From: Microglena sp. YARC
Taxonomy: Eukaryota; Chlorophyta; Chlorophyceae; Chlamydomonadales; Chlamydomonadaceae
Reading direction: 5' to 3'
Length of the DNA stretch: 64,000 nucleotides
NCBI GenBank assembly: GCA_022414725.1
Contig: CM039464.1
Coordinates: 54,462,182-54,526,181 of the forward strand
Notes under the pieces: model-generated
The model's input: the letters and a program-made list of their open reading frames with translations, nothing else
Told to the model about the DNA's origin: nothing
Database searches by the model: none
Shown: positions 50,000 through 59,060 of the stretch, piece after piece
Position numbering within the stretch: the stretch's first letter is position 1
How the letters are laid out: every line of letters starts with the position of its first letter
Program-made: the position numbers and the translations under genes

Positions 50000-50416
50000 T
50001 CAACAATTACCGGCACATCCCTTTCGGGGAATATCGCATCGCTTCGATATTGCGCCCCATGCTTTGGTCGCCTTGCCATATTTCACGCCTTCATTCGAGC
50101 AATGGACGGCACCGCATCGCGCGGTGCTTGCGTGTTTATCGAACGAGCTCATGGCGGTTTTGGAATTATTGGTCAGCCTCGCCATGAGTTCATAACGACT
50201 ATGACATTTGCTCTCGATACAAGATTTGAGGGGCTTTGAAGTTTTCTCAATGACTTCACCTGCAGCCCAGAGTTTATCGTTGCATTTTGTTACTTTTCTG
50301 CACTTCGATGCTTTCATGCGGAGCGCGCCTGCCCACTCTATCCATTCATCAAGCGTCCGTTCTTTTTTGTCAGAGGCCTCATGCTTCATAAACGCGACGA
50401 ACTCTTCGGACGTGTA
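50000..50416 (-). pseudogene. 3' part of an island gene split by the retrotransposon
   Basis: An open frame of 138 codons plus stop, beginning YTSEEFVAFMKHEASDKK at the insertion point. Features include LDEWIEWAGALRMKAS, several cysteines (SKCRKVTKC, KSCIESKCHSRYE, TARCGAVHCSN) and many lysines, so a metal-binding or nucleic-acid role is possible but unproven. Its 5' part lies at 55049-55153 on the far side of the element. Counting the target duplication once, the two parts join in frame with no stop, giving about 173 residues from an ATG. I do not recognise the family. Confidence 0.6.
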
Positions 50417-50421
50417 CGAGT
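50417..50421. other. Target-site duplication, left copy
   Basis: CGAGT adjoining the left LTR. The identical copy is at 55049-55053. Confidence 0.85.
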
Positions 50422-50802
50422 TATTAGCTTTGATAACACTCCGGATGAGTGGACTTTGTGTGTGCAGCACGCCAATCTATATATGCAGAGACGAGAGTAA
50501 GTTACAAGCACAGGAGACCCATTAAGGGGCACCAGTGGAGGAAGAAAGAAAGGTAGGCTATACCCTGATAAGGGTTAGACACTATACAGTCAATGTCAGA
50601 GGAAACCGGGCAGCCGGGAAACTATCAGGGTAAAGGCAAGACCGGTGAAGTAGCTGACAGGAACCTGTCACTGAGTCACTCAATGACTCAGGCTAAGGGA
50701 AACTGTCACTACGGGAAGCTGTCAGGGCCGATAGTTCTAAGGGAGTACAGAAGTAGTCACCAAGTCATAAAACGCGTGAGAGCAACGCAATTCATGCTGA
50801 CA
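50422..50802 (-). repeat. 3' LTR
   Basis: 381 bp, nearly identical to 54668-55048. Confidence 0.9.
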
Positions 50803-52284
50803 CTCCACCTATGACACAGGTGACATACAATACTACTACTCCACCTATGGCACTGGTGACATAGAACTATAAACTGGTAGCAAACAAAAGTTATGAAGGA
50901 ACGGCGGAAAAATCAGGAAACCAGAAGAAAGCCTTGTCTAAAATAAAAGGATGAGAAAGGATGAACCAAAAACCACTGTAGTACTCCGAAAATGTAGCAG
51001 CAAAAAAAAACTTGGGTCATACCGAGCAGAGCTGAGACCAAAACGGAAATGTAACCATCCATGGTAAGCGCAAAAATGCTATTCATCCAGAATAGGAGGC
51101 ACCAAACCAGAAATCACAGGGAGGCCAAAACAGAAATCAATCCCAAATACCAAAGGAAGGGGAACAACGGTGACTAAAAGAACCGAGAACGTAACCTAAA
51201 GAGAAGACTGAAAAAACGTATATCAAAGTTGGGGAACAACGGTATAGAAAACCCGATCCGGGTATAGGAACCTAACGCCAATCAATGATAACAAAAGAGA
51301 CGGATTGAAATATCGTGTGAGAGCAGCACACGAGAGAATCAAAACCTAAAGGACGCAGACAAGAGGACACTAAAGACTACGATGGAAAAATAAAGTCGAT
51401 GGAAAAATCCACTACCTTAAAAACTATTCTTAGCATAGAATTCATGACTAGGTTGGGATGAAAAAACCATGATGAACTGGTTTCTTACTCAAAGATGGCA
51501 GTAAGAAGATTTATGAAAGTTAATTATCATAAATCCCCAGTTACGGCACTAACTAAAACATTCTAGGAGGTGGGTATCGCACCGCAAAGAACTCATGCAC
51601 TCAAGACAAACCAAGCACCTAACCACAAGCAAACTAAACCTGCAGCAACTGAAAATCCAAAGGATGCGGAGATAAATCTTCAAGAAACTTGTAACCAACA
51701 AAGGAAACACAGTTCAATGAACAATAGGAGTTTAGACGTACAAACACTGTACAGAAAACTTAATGTCCACTTGAAAAATAGTAAACGCAGAAAAAAGGAC
51801 GTCAAAGAATTGACTGCAAAGGATGGACTGAAAGGGCGCTTGAAATACACTCGGAAAACAAGAAAGAGGTGAGCGGCGGTACATCTGCAAGTACAACTGC
51901 AAGATTACCCAGCCCACCAATTCACAGTAAAATCCGAAGGGAAACAACTACTACACTCCACAAAAAGTTCCAATCACATGAGGGGCTGGTGATCTAAAAA
52001 CAGTTTGGAGTAAAAAGAAATAGCTAATCTATGATGAGCTCCACCGAACGAACCATCTGCCTATGGAACTAAGAGTCAGAAACCATCAAGACGCTATAAC
52101 GGTGGTCTGAATTAATTACCACCTTCCACCAAAACCAAGAAAGACAGCTGAAAGGAAGCTGCCTAAACAAAGCGTCGTAACGCTCCACCAATCTAGACTA
52201 CCCTATAAGTCAGTCTAGGCGGTGCTGAGGAATAGGCACCCACACATAGGGCCATGTTAACCTACGTATGAGAACCATCAGCAC

Positions 52285-53510
52285 CTAAAACAATGAATCC
52301 TGGGTTGACTGTAACACCCCAGCCATACGCAGTATCAAGCTAGTAACCGGTAGTATAGCCCCCAGCGCAGAACTGCTGCCTGGTTGAACAGGGCCGGCCT
52401 TATTTGCCTCTATATCAACGAAGCCTGAGTCGACTGTAACACCCCAGCCGTACGCAGTATCGGAACCCGACCAGTGTTCTAAATCATCACTTGCCCAGTC
52501 AGCAACGGCTACATCATCCCCAGGCCGGGACCCGAGTGTTCCACCAGGGACAACGGGAGGCGTCTGAATGAACGACACCTGCGAGTCATTCAAGGTGGTC
52601 GGAGGGTGGGGACTATTAGGCAATGGACCTGATCCAGATACCACTATGATTGAAGGCTGTCGTACACCTAAAGCTTCACCGACGAGCGACGTATTGGAGA
52701 TCCCAGCGACCCCCTGAGATTCGGCTAAGATTTTATCTGAAAGGACCGCAGAATCTCGCTGACCCAATGCCTTCACACGCAATACAGCACCATCAGCCCC
52801 TGACCTGGGGCGCAAGGTCATCCCATGGAAGGGCATCCCATGATCAGGGCAGCGGTCGACAATTGGGGTTAGCAAAGGGTCAAGGGAATGAACCGCAGGC
52901 ACATGCATATGTCCGTTGATTGCGGCAGGGATGCAAGTGTAATACGGAGACCCGTCATAGGGAGATAACCCAGGTATACAGTTATGATCAAACTGCTCAT
53001 AGAAGAGTATATCACGACTCTCTACTACCTCGCGCAACTTTGGAACCCAAACAAAATAACCCTTACTCACCAGGGAATACCCAACCAGTCTTCCACATAG
53101 CGCCCGCTCGTCCAGGTTGTTGCGCTTCTTCCCATTTACTAGCGTAACGTAGCAAGGGCAACCGAACACACGCAACATCGACACATCAGGCTGAACCCCA
53201 AAGAAAAGCTCGTAAGGAGTCTTCTCTCCCTGATTGGGCAAGCGATTAACTAGGTAACAAGCAGCGAGGAAGGCATAGGGCCAGAAAGACTTAGCAAGTT
53301 TGGACTCCAAGTGGATGCTCCTAGCTATAGACTGTAAGACCCCATTGTACCTTTCCACAGTTGCATTCTGCTGTGCAGTGTATGCCAAAGATAACTCATG
53401 CTCCTCCCCAACCGATATCAGCCAATCCTCAAATTACTTTACTATAAAACCCCTTAGCCCTATCAGAACTCAAACACTCGAACCCAAACGCACGTTGCTA
53501 AGGCATACAC
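52285..53510 (-). pseudogene. Copia integrase remnant
   Basis: The frame shows SSDRAKGFI, an in-frame TAA at 53436-53434, then FEDWLISVGEEHELS, YTAQQNATVERYNG, IARSIHL..FWPYAFLAACYLVNRLP, TPYELFFGVQPDVSMLRVFGCPCYV and GRLVGYSLVSKGYFVW. These are standard blocks of the Copia integrase core and its C-terminal GKGY-like part. The later half is proline- and glycine-rich linker that in an intact element would lead to reverse transcriptase. Here it ends at a stop (52285) with no polymerase after it. Confidence 0.8.
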
Positions 53511-54667
53511 CTAAGGGGGGAACCAGGGGCACGGGAAGACAAAGAAGTAACCTCTGTCGAACCACAGAACGCACCCAGGGGTCACAAGGAGCCTAAGAGA
53601 GAAAAATATCCAAAGATATCATGCCAAAGATCCTCCACGGCCGCTGGACTAGGGCCAGGACGGCGTCCACTTCGGCCTCCACTTCGGCCTGTAGCATGGG
53701 CGAAGTCCGGCGCTGCGAGACCTGGGATCACAGAAGGTGGGGAAGCGTTAGGCGAAGTCGAGATTAGAGGTATGGGGGAAAAAAAAAGGAGACGAGAATG
53801 ACAGTGCAGCAAGTCGCACCTGGTGCAGAAAATCGCACCAATGGCAGAAAATCGCAAATCGCAAGGGCAGAATTCGAAAATTTATCGCTAGGATGCGAAG
53901 AGCAGAGCCGAGGCATGCAAAGGTCCTAATATTCCGCCGTCGATGAGCAGTCAATCCCAAGTCCCCCCCTCTATCGCTCGACTCACCCGGATGGGGGGTA
54001 GAGGGAGCAGCACCCGAGTGGTGCTGACCATACCCCCCTGCTTCCTACCACCTCCAGAATCTCCAGGTCCAGACGCGTAGGTCGTCCTCCTGTGGCGAAC
54101 CCTACGGCAGTGCCGGCGATCCGCCAGCTTGATCAAAAAAATTCTCCAGAAGGTAGCACATAGCCACTAGAGTGCAAAGGGGGGGGGGCAAAGACGACGT
54201 AGACATCAGCAGGGAGCTTGGTCGGCTTGGCAACCTCCGGTATGCAGGCAGAGCCTCAAACACCGGAGTTAGCGACATCAAGGACGCGAGCAGACGAAGA
54301 CGGGGTATCTCCACCGATGTCCAGGCTAGTCGCCGACTTGAGTCTGCACGTCAAAGTCGTCTACGACAGACGGTAGCTGAAGGAGCGCAAAGGTAGAGGT
54401 ATGATTGGGGGGGGTTACTTCCATGATGGCGGAAGGACTCTCATAACCGCCAGCAGAGGTCGCTGGTGCACAGACGTCTAGCCAATCGTCTTGAGAAACC
54501 GCGTCCTCCTTGGGAAGGACACGGTCGCAGCCATTACTTATAATAACGCTGCGCATCCCGCGCGACCAGGATTCTCCATTCTTGTCATGGAGTTTCTCAA
54601 ATGTCGCCGGGGGTCCTCGCGGAAGTTGCATTTCAAAGCAGTGGTAGAAATGAGGGGCCGGATAACC

Positions 54668-55048
54668 TATTAGCTTTGATGACACTCCGGATGAGTGGAC
54701 TTTGTGTGTGCAGCACGCCAATCTATATATGCAGAGACGAGAGTAAGTTACAAGCACAGGAGACCCATTAAGGGGCACCAGTGGAGGAAGAAAGAAAGGT
54801 AGGCTATACCCTGATAAGGGTTAGACACTATACAGTCAATGTCAGAGGAAACCGGGCAGCCGGGAAACTATCAGGGTAAAGGCAAGACCGGTGAAGTAGC
54901 TGACAGGAACCTGTCACTGAGTCACTCAATGACTCAGGCTAAGGGAAACTGTCACTACGGGAAGCTGTCAGGGCCGATAGTTCTAAGGGAGTACAGAAGT
55001 AGTCACCAAGTCATAAAACGCGTGAGAGCAACGCAATTCATGCTGACA
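54668..55048 (-). repeat. 5' LTR
   Basis: 381 bp. It contains the promoter side of the element in sense orientation. A short 51-residue plus-strand frame shared by both LTRs is not a gene. Confidence 0.9.
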
Positions 55049-55153
55049 CGAGTCGTCCTTCTTTCCGCGTGGACGGGGACCTGTGTAGCACACGACATCA
55101 GATAGACTCTTCGTTTCTTTTTTCGCTTGAGGTAGTTTTGCCACTCGTGGCAT
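55049..55153 (-). pseudogene. 5' part of the split island gene
   Basis: 35 codons from ATG at 55153 down to the target-site duplication. It is lysine- and arginine-rich (LPQAKKETKS, PRPRGKKDDS) and continues in frame into 50416-50000. A different frame through the same bases (from 55191) is also open but does not continue across the junction. Confidence 0.6.
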
Positions 55154-55362
55154 TCAATGAATGAATGAAAGTGTATATATTTTAAATACAAAAATAAACT
55201 TATCTAAGACTTGTTGGTTGCGGACCCCCAAGGACAATAATTACTTCCCAGCGAGCTTTCTGGTGCGTTCAGCATCTTCGCTACTCTCTTCTTCAAACAC
55301 CAGTTTCAAGTTTACAAAGTTAGATTCTCAACATATATTATCTCACATAATTTCAGACAAAC
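55154..55362. promoter_or_regulatory. Divergent promoter region
   Basis: 209 bp between the ATG of the split gene and the ATG of the LRAT-like gene, which point away from each other. It contains AT-rich TGTATATATTTTAAATAC near the former and CATATATTATCTCACATAAT near the latter. No defined element is proven. Confidence 0.45.
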
Positions 55363-55980
55363 ATGGCAGCTCGGGAAGACCCTCTTGCCGACATCCTCAC
55401 ATCGGCAATCGCCCACATCAAGCGAATGCTTCCAGATTGGTCACCACCAGACCTCGGGCATCCATATGCTACCCTGACGCCGTACAAGAGCGGCTATGCT
55501 ATGCTCGGCAAGCTTAAGCCTGGCGCCCAGATCATGGTCAAAGACGCATCCGGTTACAGGCACCATGGCATCTTTGTCGGGCAGCAAGTGGTGGCACCAG
55601 GGGATATCGAAGTCCCGACAGTCGTTGATGTGTGGGGAATTTCGAAGGAGCAGGCCAACGTCTCCTTGCGATCCTACGAAGACTTCGTTGCCAACGGCTC
55701 TATCTTTGCGGAGGCTTTGCACCCCGAAGGGGCTGCTCTGGATCAGACCCTCTCGGCAAGCCTTGCCCTCGCTCTGGTCAAAGATGCTGAGCAAACCCCA
55801 TTTGTCTACAACGCCGCATTCAACAACTGCGAGAACTTTGCAACGATGTGTCGCTGCCTCAGGTGTGCATGGAATTTATCCGATGCAAGGGCATGCCATC
55901 TCATCATTGACGCACAGTTTGCTGAACTGAATACATTCCCTGCATCACATCTGCCTCCCCGCGGTTTTGTAGGTATCTGA
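55363..55980 (+). CDS. LRAT/NlpC-P60-like domain protein
   Basis: A 205-residue ORF from ATG. The segment KLKPGAQIMVKDASGYRHHGIFVG (roughly residues 50-73) is the histidine box of LRAT/H-Rev107-type proteins, with catalytic His67 or His68. AFNNCENFATMCR (152-164) matches the NCEHF cysteine box, with Cys156 as nucleophile and Asn in place of the usual His. VVDVWGI and a middle YEDFVANGS follow family spacing. These proteins are thiol enzymes that transfer or remove acyl groups on lipids, or act as thiol hydrolases. There is no obvious C-terminal membrane anchor. It is the best-preserved ORF of the island and is intronless. A degenerate half of the island palindrome follows its stop immediately. 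Function in the element is unknown. Confidence 0.8.
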   Translation: MAAREDPLADILTSAIAHIKRMLPDWSPPDLGHPYATLTPYKSGYAMLGKLKPGAQIMVKDASGYRHHGIFVGQQVVAPGDIEVPTVVDVWGISKEQANVSLRSYEDFVANGSIFAEALHPEGAALDQTLSASLALALVKDAEQTPFVYNAAFNNCENFATMCRCLRCAWNLSDARACHLIIDAQFAELNTFPASHLPPRGFVGI

Positions 55981-56094
55981 ATGTTTGCCTGCTTGAGACC
56001 ACGTGGTCTTCAGGACCCCTTTAATCTGAGTGAGTGAGTCAGCAGCTCAATTCCACTGCCCGCGATTTCCCTTTCATAAATCCAACAGAGTAGT

Positions 56095-56114
56095 CAACCA
56101 GAAGTCTGCTTGAG
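56095..56114. terminator. Island palindrome, copy 7
   Basis: CAACCAGAAGTCTGCTTGAG after CCCGCGATTTCCCTTTCATA, downstream of the LRAT-like gene. An eroded half-copy (TGCCTGCTTGAGACCACG) sits directly after the LRAT stop at about 55987-56004. Confidence 0.45.
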
Positions 56115-56248
56115 AACGCAGGGCCTTCAGGAATCCGTTGAATATGTTGGCGGCACCCCACGTATTCACTGTGCGAGTCAGCAACTGAATCCCTCTGCAC
56201 CGCTACACGGTGCCCGCGCTCCTCCCTTCAGAAAATCACTAGGGTTGT

Positions 56249-56267
56249 CAAGCAGAAGCCTGCTTGA
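56249..56267. terminator. Island palindrome, copy 8
   Basis: CAAGCAGAAGCCTGCTTGA after CACTAGGGTTGT and the CACCGCTACACGGTG hairpin, the same composite found at 48560-48637. From 56270 to 56618 no gene is seen. Confidence 0.5.
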
Positions 56268-56618
56268 TACACACCGCGCTTTCTTTTGAGTACCGGACCA
56301 CAGTGAATGCGGTTGCGTAAGACTCAATGCGGCTTTAATCGACGACAAGTGTTTCGTGTGCGCTTCGAAACACGAGTGTAAACCACGCAAAATCCATACA
56401 GGTTACAGCCATACAAACTCGAATCTCTCTCTGTCGAACTGCGACTCATTCAATGCGCGCTAACAAACCAGAATTCGCCCCCGTACAGACAGTTTTAGGA
56501 TAGATCCGAATTAGATTTGTGTTAGATGTACATCGGATTTGTGTTAGATACGCATCGGTATCACACCGTGCGCGACACCCGATGCGGTGAGATGACATTT
56601 TAGAAATTCAGGCAAAAA

Positions 56619-56946
56619 AACACGGTGTGATGGAACGGTGCGATAAACGTCCCAGACAAAAACACGGGGTGATAAACACGAGAACGGGGTGATAAACTGG
56701 GTCCAGATAGCATTATGTAATTAATCCAAATATAAACCAAAAATATGGGTTCTATGGATAAAAATAGAATTACATTAATCCGCGGATTAATGTAATTATA
56801 TTTTTATCTGTAGATACGATATTTTTGGTTTATATTTGGATTAATTCTATCTAGCTATCTGGGCCCAGTTTATCACCCCGTTCTCGTGTTTATCACCCCG
56901 TGTTTTTGCCCGGGACGTTTATCGCACCGTTCGATCACACCGTGTT
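56619..56946. repeat. 328-bp near-perfect palindrome at island edge
   Basis: The arms (56619-56782 and 56783-56946) are reverse complements with few mismatches, centred on CCGCGG at 56780-56785. Each arm runs AACACGGTGTGAT, ACGGTGCGATAAACGTCCC, AACACGGGGTGATAAACACG, AACGGGGTGATAAACTGGG and then AT-rich sequence. The outer right end meets the light-harvesting exon at 56946/56947. It could be a foldback transposon or a joined terminal hairpin of a linear viral genome. No clear target duplication is seen. Confidence 0.9.
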
Positions 56947-57589
56947 AGATCTTGTCACCAGTGTTCTCCAGACGAGCGGTCTCGGCAATGGCGAACATGG
57001 CAACCTCCTGCATACATATCAGGATGCATGGTGATGATGAGTGTAATCAATCAGGATGCATGATGATGAGCAGTGCAATCAACAAGGTTACATGACAGAC
57101 ATATCAGGATGCATGGTGATGATGAGTAGTATAATCTATTAAGTTGCATGACACATCAGAATGCATGGTGATGAGGAGCAGTGCAATCAATCAGATTGCA
57201 TGACTGTCATATCAGGATGCATGATGATCAGCAGTACCATTAATCAGATTGCATGATGATCATAAGTACAATCAATCCACGCATGAGGGCAAACTCGAGA
57301 CACATGTTTGGCGGAGCCCCCCCTTCTTGGAGCCCCCAGAGTCACCCCGTTGTCCATGTGTTAATATTGTTGTCTATTTGTCGTGTTGCCTGCACGTAAC
57401 CCTGGCCCTAATTGTACCTGCCTAAAACCCTGGCTTAGATCCGCTGCATTCGACTCCGGTGCCACCTGTCGCTCTGACAGCCAACACTCTTTGCCAATTT
57501 TCCGCATTGCCTACGACGCACCTAGGGCAAGATGTCAGGACACGCCTACACCAGGTTACTACAAAGCCTACACCAGGTTACTACAAAGT

Positions 57590-57776
57590 GCGCGCGGCAG
57601 CGTGTTTACGCGCAGGCTTTTTGATCCCCACTGCGCGTTACGAGCAGTTTTTTCAACTCCCTGTGGGCGCAGCGCGCAGTTCTTGCGCTTTTGCACTAGA
57701 AATCGCTAAGCAATTTGAAGTTTGTGCGCTTGAAGCGCCGACCAATTTGACAAAAAGTAGTACCCTGGCCTACACA
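57590..57776. repeat. Dispersed GCGC-rich repeat, mate at 63318-63524
   Basis: Shares the order TTTTTGA.CCCC, CGCAGTTTTTT.CAA, CCCTGTGG.CGCAGC, TTGCGCTTTTTGCACTA-like, CTTGAAGCGC, GGCCAATTTG and AGTACCCTGG. Both copies lie in light-harvesting gene introns. Confidence 0.75.
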
Positions 57777-57849
57777 TGAGCCGCGCAACATTTGTTGCAG
57801 CCAAGCACTGCAAATTTCTTTTGGCTACAAATGTATTTTCTGTCTCTTC

Positions 57850-57950
57850 AGGACACATCTACAAACATCTACAAACTCTCTCAGGACACACCTACAAACT
57901 CTCAGGACACATCTACAAACATCTACAAACTCTCTCGGGACACATCTTCC
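57850..57950. repeat. Short tandem repeat in intron
   Basis: Four copies of GGACACATCTACAAAC or close variants at 18-35 bp spacing. Confidence 0.8.
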
Positions 57951-58084
57951 CTGCGCATCTTCACTGTCCATATGCTTGGTAGACACTAGGAGGAAAGCAT
58001 CACATCCACAATGACAGCTAACGCTATCAAACAAATGCTTTCCACTCGAAAGGCATGTCTACAGACTTGTAAAACAAATCATAA

Positions 58085-58190
58085 GCAGCGTCACAAAAAC
58101 GCGGAAATTTGGCGGAGAGTGTTGGCAACTGAATCGAGTGGACCTAAGCCAGTTAGTTACGAAACAGTTTGCTCACGTGTCTGACTTTGT
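58085..58190. repeat. Dispersed repeat, copy 2 of 2
   Basis: Mate of 1511-1640. Confidence 0.7.
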
Positions 58191-58284
58191 CTTAGGGGAG
58201 GGTGGTCTGTCGGACTAAAACGGGGTGACCCTGAGCCCCCGCCCCCCAGAAGGGGGGCCTTGCAAAAAATGCACCCAGGTACAT

Positions 58285-58425
58285 ATGTAGGGAATGGCAA
58301 TATGATGTTGAATGACGCCGGCAGTCTGACAAGGCTAAAGTTTCCATTTATATACATTATCATATGATACAATTTGTATGATATCGTACTCATCTTTGGT
58401 CTATATCATACGATATGCCAGTACC
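58285..58425. repeat. ATATCATATGAT dispersed repeat, copy 3
   Basis: GTAGGGAATGGCAATATGAT, GCCGGCAGTCTGACAAGGC, ATCATATGATACAATTTGTA and CATACGATATGCC in the same order as copies 1 and 2. Confidence 0.75.
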
Positions 58426-58679
58426 TAGACATATATGTAGTACCCCGGTACGCAAGTGGCCAAGGGCTGATTGTTTGTCTAATTGGACCCAACCACAGTA
58501 TAAAGTCGTGTCATCCAAACCAGCCTATCAAACAAATCAACACTCACAATGGCGGCCAGCTGGGTCAGGTCAAAGGGAAGCTCCATGCCCATGTAGGTTG
58601 AGGGCTTGCCCTCGAGAGCCTGCAAGATATTTAGAAAAAAACAAGATATTTAGAATCTTCCATGAGGAAGATATTTATA

Positions 58680-59060
58680 ATATTTGACATGCCCATGTAG
58701 GTGGGATAAGACAAGATATTAAGAATCTTCGATGAGGAAGATTTTTCTAATATTTGGCATATCCATGTACGTGCCCATGTAGGTGGAGGTTCCCTCCAGG
58801 GCCTGCAAGCAATGAGGAAGGCAAGAAATTTAGAATCATGGAGGACCGATGAATCATGAGGACTGATGAGGCAGACAAGACATTTAGGACATTCAATAGA
58901 GACAATATTTTTATAATATTTGGCATGCCCATGTAGGTGGAGGGCTTTCCCTCCTGAGTCTGCAAGCAGTGGGGGAAGCAAGATATTTATTATATTCGAT
59001 GAGGAAAACAAGATATTTATACTATTTGGCATGCCCGTGTAGGAAGATAAGATATTTAAA
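58680..59060 (-). repeat. Partial tandem copies of a light-harvesting exon
   Basis: The first part of the exon at 58548-58619, with its splice acceptor, recurs at about 58755-58806 (ALEGTSTYMG) and 58926-58963 (QEGKPSTYMGM). Shorter remnants (GCCCATGTAGG) lie near 58690 and 59030. Spacers share AAGATATTTATAATATT. None retains a donor site. Confidence 0.75.

Larger units (their letters stand above)
50422..55048 (-). mobile_element. Copia-type LTR retrotransposon, non-autonomous
   Basis: 4627 bp bounded by two 381-bp direct LTRs (50422-50802 and 54668-55048) that I find to differ at one position (50434 region, A versus G), and by a 5-bp duplication CGAGT. Coding is on the minus strand, so the right LTR is the 5' LTR. 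In sense orientation the LTR starts TGTCAGCATG and ends AGCTAATA, an atypical right end. A purine-rich AGGTGGAG lies directly before the 3' LTR, as a polypurine tract should. Inside, only an integrase remnant is recognisable. No reverse transcriptase or RNase H is seen in 50803-52284, and gag is unclear. It is therefore probably a deleted copy moved by a relative's enzymes. Confidence 0.9.
56946..58619 (-). pseudogene. Light-harvesting protein gene copy, cut off
   Basis: Two exons are visible. Exon 58619-58548 has a CAG acceptor and GTGAG donor and encodes ALEGKPSTYMGMELPFDLTQ plus LAAI. Exon 57007-56946 encodes EVAMFAIAETARLENTGDKI and then stops being homologous at the palindrome. Exon and intron from 56947 to about 57313 are almost identical to 63630-64000, the intact copy, with only scattered single-base differences. 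The rest of the protein (the PGGAFDP turn and the last helix) is absent here. The gene is therefore truncated, either by insertion of the island with loss of the other side or by an assembly join. Confidence 0.75.

Noticed and set aside
50593..50814. ORF repeated identically at 54839-55105
   Set aside because: It lies inside the two LTRs on the antisense strand; the duplication is explained by the LTRs.
57383..57709. DSGAT motif suggesting a retroviral-type protease
   Set aside because: A single five-residue match in a 108-codon frame, with no flanking protease motifs and no retroelement around it; it lies in a light-harvesting gene intron.
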